From NCBI GenBank assembly GCA_965242785.1, contig CBDETA010000004.1, forward strand, positions 1,720,266 to 1,784,265: a stretch of 64,000 nt of DNA, written 5' to 3'. The notes under the pieces were generated by a model. It was not told where the DNA came from, did no database searches, and was given only the letters and a program-made list of their open reading frames with translations. The position numbers were made by a program, and so were the translations under genes. The stretch is from Maricaulis sp965242785 (GTDB lineage: Bacteria; Pseudomonadota; Alphaproteobacteria; Caulobacterales; Maricaulaceae). Positions 29,995 through 37,357 of the stretch are shown one piece after another (positions within the stretch are counted from its first letter, which is position 1; each line of letters opens with the position of its first letter).

Positions 29995-30171
29995 GGTTCC
30001 TCCCTATGCGAACATGTTGTCTCGCATACCGGAGGGACAAAACCTGTCGCGATGGCGGCGGCAATGCGGCTGCTTGATGGCCGCTTGGTTTTTTTACGAG
30101 ATCGCGCCTGCCCCCTTGGCGCGAGCGCCCGGCGGTCCTCGCCAAATCCCTGCCGTCGGGCGCACCCCATT
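29995..30171. other. Intergenic stretch with a weak rightward hairpin
   Basis: GCGGC-TGCTTGATG-GCCGC followed by TTGG and T7 near 30067-30097 could act as a weak terminator after cro. A minus-strand frame of 79 codons (29936-30175) spans the region but overlaps the better-supported 72-residue gene and is not called. Confidence 0.3.
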
Positions 30172-30351
30172 TCACCCAAGCCTCCGGCCATGCAGCCGGG
30201 CAAGCCGCGTCAGCGCCAAGTCGCTTTGTGCGATCTGGAACGCCCGCTCCGGGTCATTTGTCGGCAGGCTGTCCGCGCGCCGATCCGCTGCGATAGCGAT
30301 CCTGTGCAGCCGCGCCGCCATGTCGGAACGCGCCGGGATTGTCGCCCTCAT
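30172..30351 (-). CDS. Possible small basic helical protein
   Basis: 59 residues from MRATIPARSDMAARLHRIAI to LHGRRLG, arginine-rich and helical. GAGGG lies 9 bases before the ATG. It opposes the rightward transcript and has no recognised family, so it may be spurious. Confidence 0.3.
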   Translation of the reverse strand: MRATIPARSDMAARLHRIAIAADRRADSLPTNDPERAFQIAQSDLALTRLARLHGRRLG

Positions 30352-30434
30352 CAATCTTGCCCTCGTGTAGCCCGGCGTCAGTGTGCGCGGGTTCGCGGGG
30401 CATCGTCCATTGAAACGCGAGGAGGTTTCATCCA

Positions 30435-30950
30435 ATGAGTTCTGTCAAACCCCGTGTGCCGGGCTCTTTCCCGGAAGCCTGCGCAGCCATTCGTGATGAA
30501 TTGGGTGCAGACATTTGCGCGGCAATCATTGGCAAAAGCGCTGGTCGCGTGAATGCGGCCTGTGATGCGGACGCGGCCAACTACTCGCCCTATTCGCTGA
30601 CGCAAGCGCTGGCTCTGGATGCTGAATATGTCCGGCTGACCGGTCGGCCCGCGCCGATCTGGCGGGCCTATGGGGCCAAGCTGACAGATGTGGAGGTCTG
30701 CACCCGGCAGGACCCGGTCGCGGACATGGCTTCTGTCTCTGACGTGTCCAATCGCGTCATTCAATCGGTTCGTTCTGCCATTGATCCTGATGGGCATGGC
30801 GGGACGGATATCGAGCCGCGCGAAGCTCTGGACATTGTGCGGGCTCTGGACGCCGCAGAGCGGGAGATTGCCACACAGCGCGCCAAGTATGCACGCCTTG
30901 CCGGGATCAATCCGAATGTCCGGCCCGCTGCTCTGCGGGAGGTGTCGTGA
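30435..30950 (+). CDS. Early phage protein, possible CII-type/HTH regulator
   Basis: 171 residues. The N-terminal third (FPEACAAIRDELGADICAAI, then YSPYSLTQALALDAEYVRLTG) could form a helix-turn-helix. The rest is helical (LDAAEREIATQRAKYARLAG). Its position after cro is where lambdoid phages keep cII, but homology is not established. Confidence 0.6.
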   Translation: MSSVKPRVPGSFPEACAAIRDELGADICAAIIGKSAGRVNAACDADAANYSPYSLTQALALDAEYVRLTGRPAPIWRAYGAKLTDVEVCTRQDPVADMASVSDVSNRVIQSVRSAIDPDGHGGTDIEPREALDIVRALDAAEREIATQRAKYARLAGINPNVRPAALREVS

Positions 30951-31153
30951 TGACTTGGCTGAGTGCCTTCGGGCTTGCCGCACTTAGCGTCTTGCTGGGT
31001 GGGTTAGTGGTCTTTGCCCTCATCTTGTGGGCGAAGTTTTGCGTTTGGCTGTCGGGCGGTAAGGACTGGGGTGTTGTGCTTTTACTAAGCCCCATTGCTA
31101 TCGTCGGGTTTGTGATATTGACAGCGTCCTTCAAGTTTGGGGTCGCCTCATGA
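30950..31153 (+). CDS. Small membrane protein
   Basis: 67 residues with two hydrophobic segments (FGLAALSVLLGGLVVFALIL and WGVVLLLSPIAIVGFVIL). The start is coupled to the upstream stop by TGATG. Function unknown. Confidence 0.6.
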   Translation: MTWLSAFGLAALSVLLGGLVVFALILWAKFCVWLSGGKDWGVVLLLSPIAIVGFVILTASFKFGVAS

Positions 31154-31320
31154 CTGGCTCCACTTCCCCCAATCTCTTTGAAGCGGCCCGCGCCCAAGCC
31201 CTTGCCAATATCCGCAAGGCCCGCCGGGATCACCGCAAGGTCCGTCCTCACCTGAAAGCCTTGCAAGACGCCACCACGGCGGCGCTGCGCTGGGAAACGG
31301 GGGCACGTCATGGGCAATGA
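31150..31320 (+). CDS. Small basic hypothetical protein, 56 residues
   Basis: Helical and basic (LFEAARAQALANIRKARRDH). The ATG overlaps the upstream stop (ATGA), and its end overlaps the next start by 11 bases. Coupling on both sides supports a real gene. Confidence 0.5.
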   Translation: MTGSTSPNLFEAARAQALANIRKARRDHRKVRPHLKALQDATTAALRWETGARHGQ

Positions 31321-31525
31321 TCCTCGCGGAATGGATTTGACGGACGCCCGGTTGGCGGTTGTCGCAATTAACCGCTACTGGCAGGCGCGCGGCTTTGAGG
31401 TCAACGCCCGTGTCGGTGATCCTGTATTCAGCGCCCGCGCCAACACCACGCTTTACCCGATCCTGTCCGATCTGGTGAACGGCTTGCCGCGCGAGCTGGC
31501 AGAGCGGGGGATGCGGGATGGCTAA
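31310..31525 (+). CDS. Hypothetical phage protein
   Basis: 71 residues (LTDARLAVVAINRYWQARGF ... SARANTTLYPILSDLVNGLP). The pattern resembles short proteins upstream of HNH genes in alphaproteobacterial phages; function unknown. It overlaps both neighbours by about 10 bases. Confidence 0.6.
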   Translation: MGNDPRGMDLTDARLAVVAINRYWQARGFEVNARVGDPVFSARANTTLYPILSDLVNGLPRELAERGMRDG

Positions 31526-31919
31526 GCGCCGCAAGCTCACTCGCGCCCAGAAGGCCCGCCTGTTCCAAGCCCACAACGGCCAGTGCGCCGAATGCGGGTC
31601 AAAGATCGAGGCCGGCGAGGTCGAATGGGACCACATCAAAGAGCGCCGGATGGCGGTGGATGAGACCGACGCCGCAGAGCGTGAACAGCTGGCCAATTTT
31701 CAGCCGCTTTGCCCGCCTTGCCATGGTGCGAAAACGGCGGAGTGGTCCGGCATCCACGCCAAGGCCAAGCGCCAAGCTGGCGAGACCGGCCAGCGCGCCC
31801 GCCGTGAGCGAGCCAAAGAACGCGGCACATACAAGCCTTTGTCCGGTCGCCCCATGCCCGGAACCAAGGCCAGCGGGTTCAAGCGCAAGTTCAACGGTGA
31901 AGTGGAGCGGCGGTCATGA
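31518..31919 (+). CDS. HNH endonuclease
   Basis: 133 residues with the HNH metal finger: CAECGSKIEAGEVEWDH, then LANFQPLCPPCHGAKTAEW, giving CxxC, the H of WDH, N, and a second CxxC. The C-terminus is basic. It lies directly upstream of a methyltransferase with a 4-base overlap. It could be a nicking nuclease in replication or packaging, or part of a restriction-modification-like pair. Confidence 0.82.
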   Translation: MAKRRKLTRAQKARLFQAHNGQCAECGSKIEAGEVEWDHIKERRMAVDETDAAEREQLANFQPLCPPCHGAKTAEWSGIHAKAKRQAGETGQRARRERAKERGTYKPLSGRPMPGTKASGFKRKFNGEVERRS

Positions 31920-32617
31920 GCTATCAGCGCAAGGAAATCATCGGGGATTGCACGCTCTATCAAGGCGACTGCCTGGAGGTCATGCCGGGGCTGGGTGAGT
32001 TCGATGCTGTGGTGACTGATCCGCCGTATGGGATCGACTATGGCCGGGGGGGGGGATTTTCGACCAAACACGGTTGGAGTCCTTGGCGCGAAAAAGTCGA
32101 GTGGGACGCGGATCGCCCGCCAAGGGAGGCGTTCGAGATGTTTAGAGGGCGCTCCGTTCATCAGATCGTGTGGGGCGGAAACTATTTCACAGACTGGCTT
32201 CCGCCTTCTATGCGGTGGCTTGTTTGGGACAAGGGTCAGCGCAGTTTTTCACTGGCCGACTGCGAGCTTGCGTGGACGAACCAGAATAACGCCGCCCGCG
32301 TCTTCGATTATCCGCGCGCCCTCGCCCTAAAGGATGGGAAGCAGCACCCCACGCAAAAGCCAGTCGCGCTAATGGAGTGGTGCATCAAGTGGCTTACCGA
32401 CAGCATCACCATCCTCGACCCTTTCATGGGCTCTGGCACCACAGGCGTTGCTTGCGTCAATCTCGGGCGAAAGTTTACCGGGATAGAGCTGGACCCTCAA
32501 TATTTTGACGTGGCCTGTCGGCGCATCGAAGAAGCTTACAAGCAGCCCCGGCTGTTTGATGAGCCCGCCCCCAAGCCCGTTCAAGAGCAAATCCGGTTTG
32601 ATGGGGATGCCGCATGA
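31916..32617 (+). CDS. Beta-class site-specific DNA methyltransferase
   Basis: 233 residues with catalytic motif IV DPPYG (residues 35-39) near the N-terminus and the SAM-binding motif I FMGSGTTGVACVNLGRKFTGIE near residue 168. That order is the beta class, to which CcrM and many N6-adenine/N4-cytosine enzymes belong. The HPTQKP motif is present. Target sequence unknown. It may protect phage DNA or reprogram host methylation marks. It overlaps the HNH and RusA genes by 4 bases each. Confidence 0.92.
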   Translation: MSYQRKEIIGDCTLYQGDCLEVMPGLGEFDAVVTDPPYGIDYGRGGGFSTKHGWSPWREKVEWDADRPPREAFEMFRGRSVHQIVWGGNYFTDWLPPSMRWLVWDKGQRSFSLADCELAWTNQNNAARVFDYPRALALKDGKQHPTQKPVALMEWCIKWLTDSITILDPFMGSGTTGVACVNLGRKFTGIELDPQYFDVACRRIEEAYKQPRLFDEPAPKPVQEQIRFDGDAA

Positions 32618-32961
32618 TCCTCCGCCTTCCCTATCCCCCATCAAAGCTGAACCCGAACCGAAAGGTTCACCATATGGTGCGGGCACGTCTCACCAAAGCC
32701 TACCGCAAGGAGTGCGGCTTTGAAGCGCTGGCGCAAGGCCTTCACCGGATGGACGGTGACACGCTTTCCCTGACGATCACCTTCCACCCGCCGGACAAGC
32801 GCCGCCGGGATCGGGACAACGCCATTACTGCGTTCAAGTCCGGCCAGGACGCCATCGCTGACGTGACCGGCATAGACGATAGCCAATTTGCAGTGAACTA
32901 CACGCCGGGCTTTGGCGAACCCATCCCCGGCGGATGCGTGAAAGTCGAGGTGACGACATGA
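32614..32961 (+). CDS. rusA: RusA-like Holliday junction resolvase
   Basis: 115 residues with PYPPSKLNPNRK at the start and the acidic active-site segment RRRDRDNAITAFKSGQDAIA plus GIDDSQF. RusA cuts four-way junctions made during phage recombination before packaging. Normal length for the family. Confidence 0.9.
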   Translation: MILRLPYPPSKLNPNRKVHHMVRARLTKAYRKECGFEALAQGLHRMDGDTLSLTITFHPPDKRRRDRDNAITAFKSGQDAIADVTGIDDSQFAVNYTPGFGEPIPGGCVKVEVTT

Positions 32962-33272
32962 GCGAGCGGGACCTGTATTGCGCCGTCTTGGAGCAGGCGC
33001 TGGACGATGCGCAAGCCGCCTACACCACGCCAGAGACCAAGCGGTTGAACAACTTCACCCTTGAAGAACGCCGCAATGCCATCGCCTTCATCGAGGATGA
33101 ATACGGGGCTTGGGCACGATCCCGCCGGGACGTGTGCAATGCGGCGGGCATCTGCCCTGATGCTTTCCGTGAACGGTGCCTGAAAGAGCTGGCCAAGACC
33201 GGAACGCTTGCCGGGATTGTGATCCCCAAGGGCAAGCCCCGGACGCGGGGAGGTGCGACATGTACGCGCTGA
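32958..33272 (+). CDS. Hypothetical phage protein
   Basis: 104 residues, opening MSERDLYCAVLEQALDDAQ, with RRDVCNAAGICPDAFRERCL in the middle. Its placement between RusA and the DnaA-like gene suggests a replication accessory. The ATG overlaps the rusA stop. Confidence 0.6.
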   Translation: MSERDLYCAVLEQALDDAQAAYTTPETKRLNNFTLEERRNAIAFIEDEYGAWARSRRDVCNAAGICPDAFRERCLKELAKTGTLAGIVIPKGKPRTRGGATCTR

Positions 33273-33610
33273 CCTTGGACGAGCGCGCGGGCGCACTAGC
33301 GGTGTTTGACGAATGCCTGTTCTGGCGCCGTGTCGAGGAGCGCAACAAACGGCCCACACTGAAGCAGATTGTGATCGAGGTCGCGGAGAAACACGGCATC
33401 ACGCCGGAGCATATCATGGGCCGGTCCCATAGGCCCTACATCGTCTTGGCGCGTCATGAAGTGATGTACCGCGCCCGACGCGAGACACAATTGTCTCTGC
33501 CGGACATTGGCCGTCGCCTTGGCGGTCGGGATCACACAACCGTCATTCACGGCATCCGCCAGCACGTCCGACGCATGGCCGTCAAGGCACGCGAGGAGGC
33601 GGAGGAATGA
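33260..33610 (+). CDS. Stand-alone DnaA domain IV (DNA-binding) protein
   Basis: 116 residues; residues about 35-105 match the C-terminal DnaA-box-binding domain: PTLKQIVIEVAEKHGITPEHIMGRS, ARHEVMYRARRETQLSLPDIGRRL and the signature GGRDHTTVIHG. The ATPase domain is absent. Such a protein could occupy DnaA boxes in the host origin, or bring host helicase to the phage origin next door (inference). GGGAGGTGCGAC precedes the ATG; the stop overlaps the replication gene. Confidence 0.88.
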   Translation: MYALTLDERAGALAVFDECLFWRRVEERNKRPTLKQIVIEVAEKHGITPEHIMGRSHRPYIVLARHEVMYRARRETQLSLPDIGRRLGGRDHTTVIHGIRQHVRRMAVKAREEAEE

Positions 33611-34413
33611 GCATCAGCGCAAAGACCCTCCGCTTGCTTGTCGAGGCCGGTCTGTCCGGTGAGGCTATCGTGCAAATCGCTGAGAGCATGGAAGAGGATT
33701 GCGTGTCCCGTCCACGTTCATCCGGTGCGGAGCGCCAAGCCCGCTATCGCCAGCGCAAGGCAGAGGAACAGGCCGAAAGCGTCACATGTGACGTAACGCG
33801 TGACGTAACAAGTGACGTAACGGGTGTGACAAAAGAAGTTTCCCCCCATACCCCCCTTCAAGAAAATAATACCCCCCCTAAAAAGACCCCTAAAGGGGTC
33901 CAAAAGCCCCCCCCTGTGGATGAGATTTGGCAGGCATGGCCGCTACCCGGTCGGCGGCGCTCATCCGTCAAGCAGGTTCGAGCCGAATATGCCCGCGTCC
34001 TGAAAGCCCATGACCACGCTGATGTGATGCGGGCTGTGGGGCTGTACCTGCGATCACCGGACGCGACGAAGGACGGCGGGGCGTTCGTCCCGGCGCTGCA
34101 TCGCTGGCTGAAAGACGAGCGGTTCACGGCTTGGCTTGATGCTGCACAGCCTGCCCCGGTAAGCGTTGAGCCCGTTGACCTGCCTGACACGCCAGAGGGG
34201 CGGTTTCTGGCGAAGGCGCGAGAGCTGGGGGTTTCGGAAATCAAGCTTCGGTCATGGCTGGGCAGGTTTGCCGTGGAGCGGATCGGGGCGGTGTCGGCCT
34301 GTGTTGCCGGAAGCCGGGAGAATGAATTCAAGGAAGTGTTTGCCGGGGCGTTGGAGGCGGAAGGATTGACCTTCTACCCGGAAAGCTATGCAGCCAAGAG
34401 GAGGGCAGCGTGA
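33607..34413 (+). CDS. Phage replication protein with internal origin (O-like)
   Basis: 268 residues. An N-terminal helical region ends in SGAERQARYRQRKAEEQAE. A low-complexity linker (about 58-98) encoded by iterons and C-runs follows, then a domain with VDEIWQAWPLPGRRRSSVKQVRAE split over helices and GAFVPALHRWLKDERFTAWLD, as in phage replication-initiation proteins. No helicase motifs are seen. Like lambda O, the gene appears to contain the origin. It is coupled to the DnaA-domain gene by overlap. Confidence 0.65.
   Translation: MSISAKTLRLLVEAGLSGEAIVQIAESMEEDCVSRPRSSGAERQARYRQRKAEEQAESVTCDVTRDVTSDVTGVTKEVSPHTPLQENNTPPKKTPKGVQKPPPVDEIWQAWPLPGRRRSSVKQVRAEYARVLKAHDHADVMRAVGLYLRSPDATKDGGAFVPALHRWLKDERFTAWLDAAQPAPVSVEPVDLPDTPEGRFLAKARELGVSEIKLRSWLGRFAVERIGAVSACVAGSRENEFKEVFAGALEAEGLTFYPESYAAKRRAA
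33788..33900 (+). other. Candidate phage replication origin (iterons plus AT-rich and palindromic segment)
   Basis: Three exact copies of GTGACGTAAC at 33788, 33800 and 33812 (12-bp period), a partial fourth (GTGTGAC, 33824), then AAGAAAATAATA (33860-33871) and the inverted repeat GACCCC-TAAA-GGGGTC (33885-33900). C-runs separate these parts. The layout resembles lambda ori inside gene O. Confidence 0.6.
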
Positions 34414-34979
34414 TGAGTGAAGAAGGTATGTCCTACGGCTCCGTGTTCGCGCTGGCCGTGGGCCGGGAGTGCATCGGGCTTGATACGGCAGCCGACGAAA
34501 GCATCACCAGCGAAGTGGTGTTTCACGCGGAAGGCGGCATTTGGACATTCAAGATTTCTCGCGACGGCATCACGGCAAACCCGGACATTCCGATAGACGA
34601 GACCGCGAAGGCTGTCATTGACGCGATGCGCTCCATGTACGAGGTCGAAGCGACCTACGGCTCCGTGTCCTCGGGGCAAGCCCCTGCGAGCCGGTGGCAG
34701 AGCGTGAACACTGACAGCCTCACACAAGTCTTAGCGCAAATGCGCGATGAGCTGCCGGGCTGGTGGTGGTCCGGCGGGGTTTGCTCGGTTTCGGCCCATG
34801 CCTCTTGTGGCCCTGATGCTGCGGGTCCTGATGCTTGGCTTCTATCTGACAGGGCATTTGATGAAGGTTTCGATGCGGATTTGCCGCAACCGGCTGAACT
34901 AGCTGATGCGCTACGGGCCGTAATCGGGATGGCTCGCAAGGCCAGGGCGAAAGCTTATGAGGAGGCTGAAAATGAATAG
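34413..34979 (+). CDS. Hypothetical phage protein
   Basis: 188 residues, acidic, with a C-terminal helix ALRAVIGMARKARAKAYEEA. No family recognised. The start overlaps the upstream stop by one base after GAGGAGGGCAGCG. Confidence 0.6.
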   Translation: MSEEGMSYGSVFALAVGRECIGLDTAADESITSEVVFHAEGGIWTFKISRDGITANPDIPIDETAKAVIDAMRSMYEVEATYGSVSSGQAPASRWQSVNTDSLTQVLAQMRDELPGWWWSGGVCSVSAHASCGPDAAGPDAWLLSDRAFDEGFDADLPQPAELADALRAVIGMARKARAKAYEEAENE

Positions 34980-35319
34980 CGCCATGTATCCGGGATTTTT
35001 TCAGCGTCAATGGCGTGCTTTCAAGGGCTGGGTGGCAGCTCACCGGCCCTACGTTGTGTGGCCCGGTCAGCGGGTATGGGTGCGGGTGCGGTTTAGCGAG
35101 GACAGGCTGCGCAACGGCACGGACATACGGGCGGGGTTTGATGCTCTGACCAAGGGGGCGTTGCCGGAGATTGAAAACAAGTTCGAGGAAATGGGCGTCT
35201 CGTTTGATCGGGGCCTTGGCTTTTCCGGGCGAGATTGGGAATGGGACTGGTCTTTGAAAGGGCCGATGGAGGTGACGTTTGTTTCATCTGATCGGACCAA
35301 GGGAGCCAACAATGGGTAG
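34972..35319 (+). CDS. Hypothetical phage protein
   Basis: 115 residues, tryptophan-rich (WRAFKGWVAAHRPYVVWPGQ, then GRDWEWDWSLKGPMEVTFVS). It ends GANNG, encoded by the ribosome site of the next gene. No family recognised. Confidence 0.6.
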   Translation: MNSAMYPGFFQRQWRAFKGWVAAHRPYVVWPGQRVWVRVRFSEDRLRNGTDIRAGFDALTKGALPEIENKFEEMGVSFDRGLGFSGRDWEWDWSLKGPMEVTFVSSDRTKGANNG

Positions 35320-35668
35320 CCTCTTATTTCTCGGCAGCATAGCGCTCCCGTTCTGGCTGGCATACCACGTCGCAACCAGCCGCTTCCGTGCCCGAGACCG
35401 TTTCGACAAGTCGGCCCCCTGGGGCGGGAATTACCGTGTGGTGAAGATCACTCGCAACGGCGGTGAGGTTAGCTGGGGCGTTCAAGAGCGAGACCGCTTT
35501 GGGGAGTGCTTTCCGATGCCGTGGCCACAGTTTCGCTTCGAGCCGCAATGGGGACCATACCTTGCCGAGTACAAGACGCGGCAGGAGGCGATAGACCACG
35601 CGAGCAGCCGGTACGCAAAAGAGGTCAGCAAAATCGAAGACGTTTCACTGGGAGCCAACAATGGGTAA
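35312..35668 (+). CDS. Hypothetical membrane-anchored phage protein
   Basis: 118 residues with one N-terminal hydrophobic segment (LLFLGSIALPFWLAYHVA) and a soluble part rich in aromatics. It also ends GANNG at the same 18-base junction as its upstream neighbour, suggesting the two junctions arose by duplication. Confidence 0.6.
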   Translation: MGSLLFLGSIALPFWLAYHVATSRFRARDRFDKSAPWGGNYRVVKITRNGGEVSWGVQERDRFGECFPMPWPQFRFEPQWGPYLAEYKTRQEAIDHASSRYAKEVSKIEDVSLGANNG

Positions 35669-36170
35669 GGGAAGCAAGGGCCGTCCCCGCAAGATCGGCA
35701 AGCGGGAACCCAACGGACGCCCGCAACGGGATGACGCACAAACCCGCCGGGAAGCTGACCGGGTAGAGCCAACACCAGAGATGGCAGCGCACAAGGCACA
35801 GGCTCAAGGCGGAGAGGTCGGCAACCCGCTGAGCTACATCCCCGGCCTGAGCGATCCGCAGCGGGAAGCACTGGAGCGGTATTTCTCGCTTCGCCGGGCA
35901 GCAGGATGGGGCGTCAAGCGCACCACGGCGCGATACGATGACCCGGTAACGGCTGGCGCTGACGAGCAAGACCGTGAGGAGCAGGAGCGAAAGACGCAGG
36001 CATTCTACAGCGCTTGTGACCGGGCCCTGATGGAAGCGGGGAAGGACGCACACCGGGCGGTGGCGAACCTGTTCTCATTCCGGCAGCTCCTGGGAAGCCT
36101 GAGTGATTTGCAGGCCGGGGCGAATGCCCTTGCCCGTTTCTTCCGCATCGACATGAGGGATGCAGCATGA
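35661..36170 (+). CDS. Hypothetical basic phage protein
   Basis: 169 residues: a lysine/arginine-rich N-terminus (GKGSKGRPRKIGKREPNGRP), then a helical region with QREALERYFSLRRAAGWGVK and FSFRQLLGSLSDLQAGANAL. It may bind nucleic acid. No family recognised. Confidence 0.6.
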   Translation: MGKGSKGRPRKIGKREPNGRPQRDDAQTRREADRVEPTPEMAAHKAQAQGGEVGNPLSYIPGLSDPQREALERYFSLRRAAGWGVKRTTARYDDPVTAGADEQDREEQERKTQAFYSACDRALMEAGKDAHRAVANLFSFRQLLGSLSDLQAGANALARFFRIDMRDAA

Positions 36171-36334
36171 ACCGCAGGACTGAAATGACATGGCGTCGCC
36201 GCCGGGCAATGCTCAAGAACCCCGCGAAGGCTGTCAGGATCTGGAACGAAGAGTTCTTTCGGGAGACGGTTTCGCAATCGCGGCTTTCACTCCTTTGGTT
36301 TTCGGGAAGGCGGCAGCATGACCGAGGTCGTTAA
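36167..36334 (+). CDS. Small basic hypothetical protein, 55 residues
   Basis: Opening MNRRTEMTWRRRRAMLKNPA, arginine-rich. The ATG overlaps the upstream stop (ATGA), and the 3' end overlaps the next gene by 17 bases. Supported by coupling only. Confidence 0.4.
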   Translation: MNRRTEMTWRRRRAMLKNPAKAVRIWNEEFFRETVSQSRLSLLWFSGRRQHDRGR

Positions 36335-36563
36335 GTTCGCATCCTCCACCGATGACCGGGACAGGATGAAATCAATTCTGGATGAAGCCATAGCGCGCAC
36401 GATGAGCGGAGAGGTGGCAGATTTGGCCGTTGTACTGGTGGCGCGAACGGATGAAGGGCCGGAAATCAATCTGTCATGGTTTGGAGAGCGGCAGTTCGCG
36501 GCGCTGCTGGGTGGCGCGGTGATGCTGCAAGACGCCATGCTTCACCATGATGATGAGGAGTGA
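36318..36563 (+). CDS. Hypothetical phage protein, last gene of the early rightward arm
   Basis: 81 residues (opening MTEVVKFASSTDDRDRMKSI, ending HHDDEE); alpha/beta, acidic. It ends 4 bases before a strong promoter. No family recognised; it occupies the place of a late activator, but nothing in the sequence shows that role. Confidence 0.6.
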   Translation: MTEVVKFASSTDDRDRMKSILDEAIARTMSGEVADLAVVLVARTDEGPEINLSWFGERQFAALLGGAVMLQDAMLHHDDEE

Positions 36564-36567
36564 CCCC

Positions 36568-36595
36568 TTGACACCCACAACATCTAGCGTATGAT
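36568..36595 (+). promoter_or_regulatory. Strong sigma-70-type promoter, probable late promoter
   Basis: TTGACA (36568-36573), 16-bp spacer, TATGAT (36590-36595): near consensus at both boxes. Transcription would start near 36602 and meet a terminator about 25 bp later, the arrangement of lambda pR' and tR'. Confidence 0.75.
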
Positions 36596-36621
36596 GTCAG
36601 AAATTCAGACTGGAACTACTG

Positions 36622-36651
36622 CGGCGCGGGCTCTGGCTCAGCGCCGTTTTT
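36622..36651 (+). terminator. Leader terminator just after the late promoter
   Basis: CGGCGC (36622-36627) pairs with GCGCCG (36641-36646), followed by T5. Late gene expression would require passage through it. Confidence 0.6.
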
Positions 36652-36654
36652 GCG

Positions 36655-36777
36655 TTTGGGCCTCCCGCTGACTGCGGTTCCTCCCTCGCCCGCATTGGCG
36701 GTTGCAGGCCCAAAACCTACAGCGCGGCCCCGGCCACACTCTCGGACGTGACCAACCAGGACCGGAGAGGCCGCGCT
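36655..36777 (+). ncRNA. Folded leader RNA: three-way junction plus a second long stem
   Basis: TTTGGGCCT (36655-36663) pairs with AGGCCCAAA (36706-36714), enclosing two small hairpins, CCGC-TGACT-GCGG (36665-36677) and CCGC-ATTG-GCGG (36690-36701). Next, AGCGCGGCC (36721-36729) pairs perfectly with GGCCGCGCT (36769-36777). No gene lies here. Downstream of a promoter and terminator it could be an antitermination element or a separate RNA. No known family was recognised. Confidence 0.5.
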
Positions 36778-36797
36778 ACCCCCTCACGGAGGCGTCC

Positions 36798-37004
36798 ATG
36801 TTCGCATTGATCGTCGTGCTTCTGCTTAATGACGGCGGGCAGGAGCGCCAGTTCCCCATGCGCCACAACGCGGCCTTCCTGACTCTTTCCGAATGCATGG
36901 AAGCTGCGGCAGAGGCGGCGTCACAGATCGAGCAAGAGCCCTCCGTTATCGCCATGCAAGCCGTTTGTGTTCCTCAACCCGGCGAAGACGAGCGCGACGC
37001 ATGA
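36798..37004 (+). CDS. Small hypothetical phage protein
   Basis: 68 residues with a hydrophobic start (MFALIVVLLLNDGGQERQF) and the helical block LTLSECMEAAAEAASQIEQ, a pattern of short proteins in many prophages. GGAGGCGTCC precedes the ATG. It may be a secreted or membrane-inserted peptide. Confidence 0.6.
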   Translation: MFALIVVLLLNDGGQERQFPMRHNAAFLTLSECMEAAAEAASQIEQEPSVIAMQAVCVPQPGEDERDA

Positions 37005-37357
37005 CAGACCGCATCGTCAAGGTTCTGGAGAATGGGCGCTTTGTGTGCCGGGGATTTCGCAAGGTGCGCGGGCTTCCCTGTATTAGCCTGGATGATGACG
37101 AAAGCCTTCCGATCACGGTGGACTGGTCTGACTGGCTGCAGAGCGACACCATTTCCAGTGTGACCAATGACGCAACGAGCGTCACGGTATCATCTGCCAG
37201 CAACACCACGACAACCGCAACGATGACGCTGAGTGCCAATAGCTCCGGCTATGTTGAGCACCGCATAACCACTGCGGCGGGGAGCATCAAAGAGCTGGTC
37301 ATCCTTGTGTCTGGAAGCTCTGACAGCCGCCAATACGACTATGGGTTTGCGCGCTGA
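37001..37357 (+). CDS. Phage fibre-tail adaptor-like protein
   Basis: 118 residues with VDWSDWLQSDTISSVTND and a repeated threonine/serine beta-strand block SSASNTTTTATMTLSANS and HRITTAAGSIKELVIL. This resembles phage fibre-tail adaptor proteins. It lies upstream of terS and overlaps both neighbours by 1-4 bases. Confidence 0.65.
   Translation: MTDRIVKVLENGRFVCRGFRKVRGLPCISLDDDESLPITVDWSDWLQSDTISSVTNDATSVTVSSASNTTTTATMTLSANSSGYVEHRITTAAGSIKELVILVSGSSDSRQYDYGFAR

Noticed and set aside
29936..30175. Minus-strand 79-codon basic frame
   Set aside because: Overlaps the start of the better-supported 72-residue gene by 59 bases and has only a distant ribosome site.
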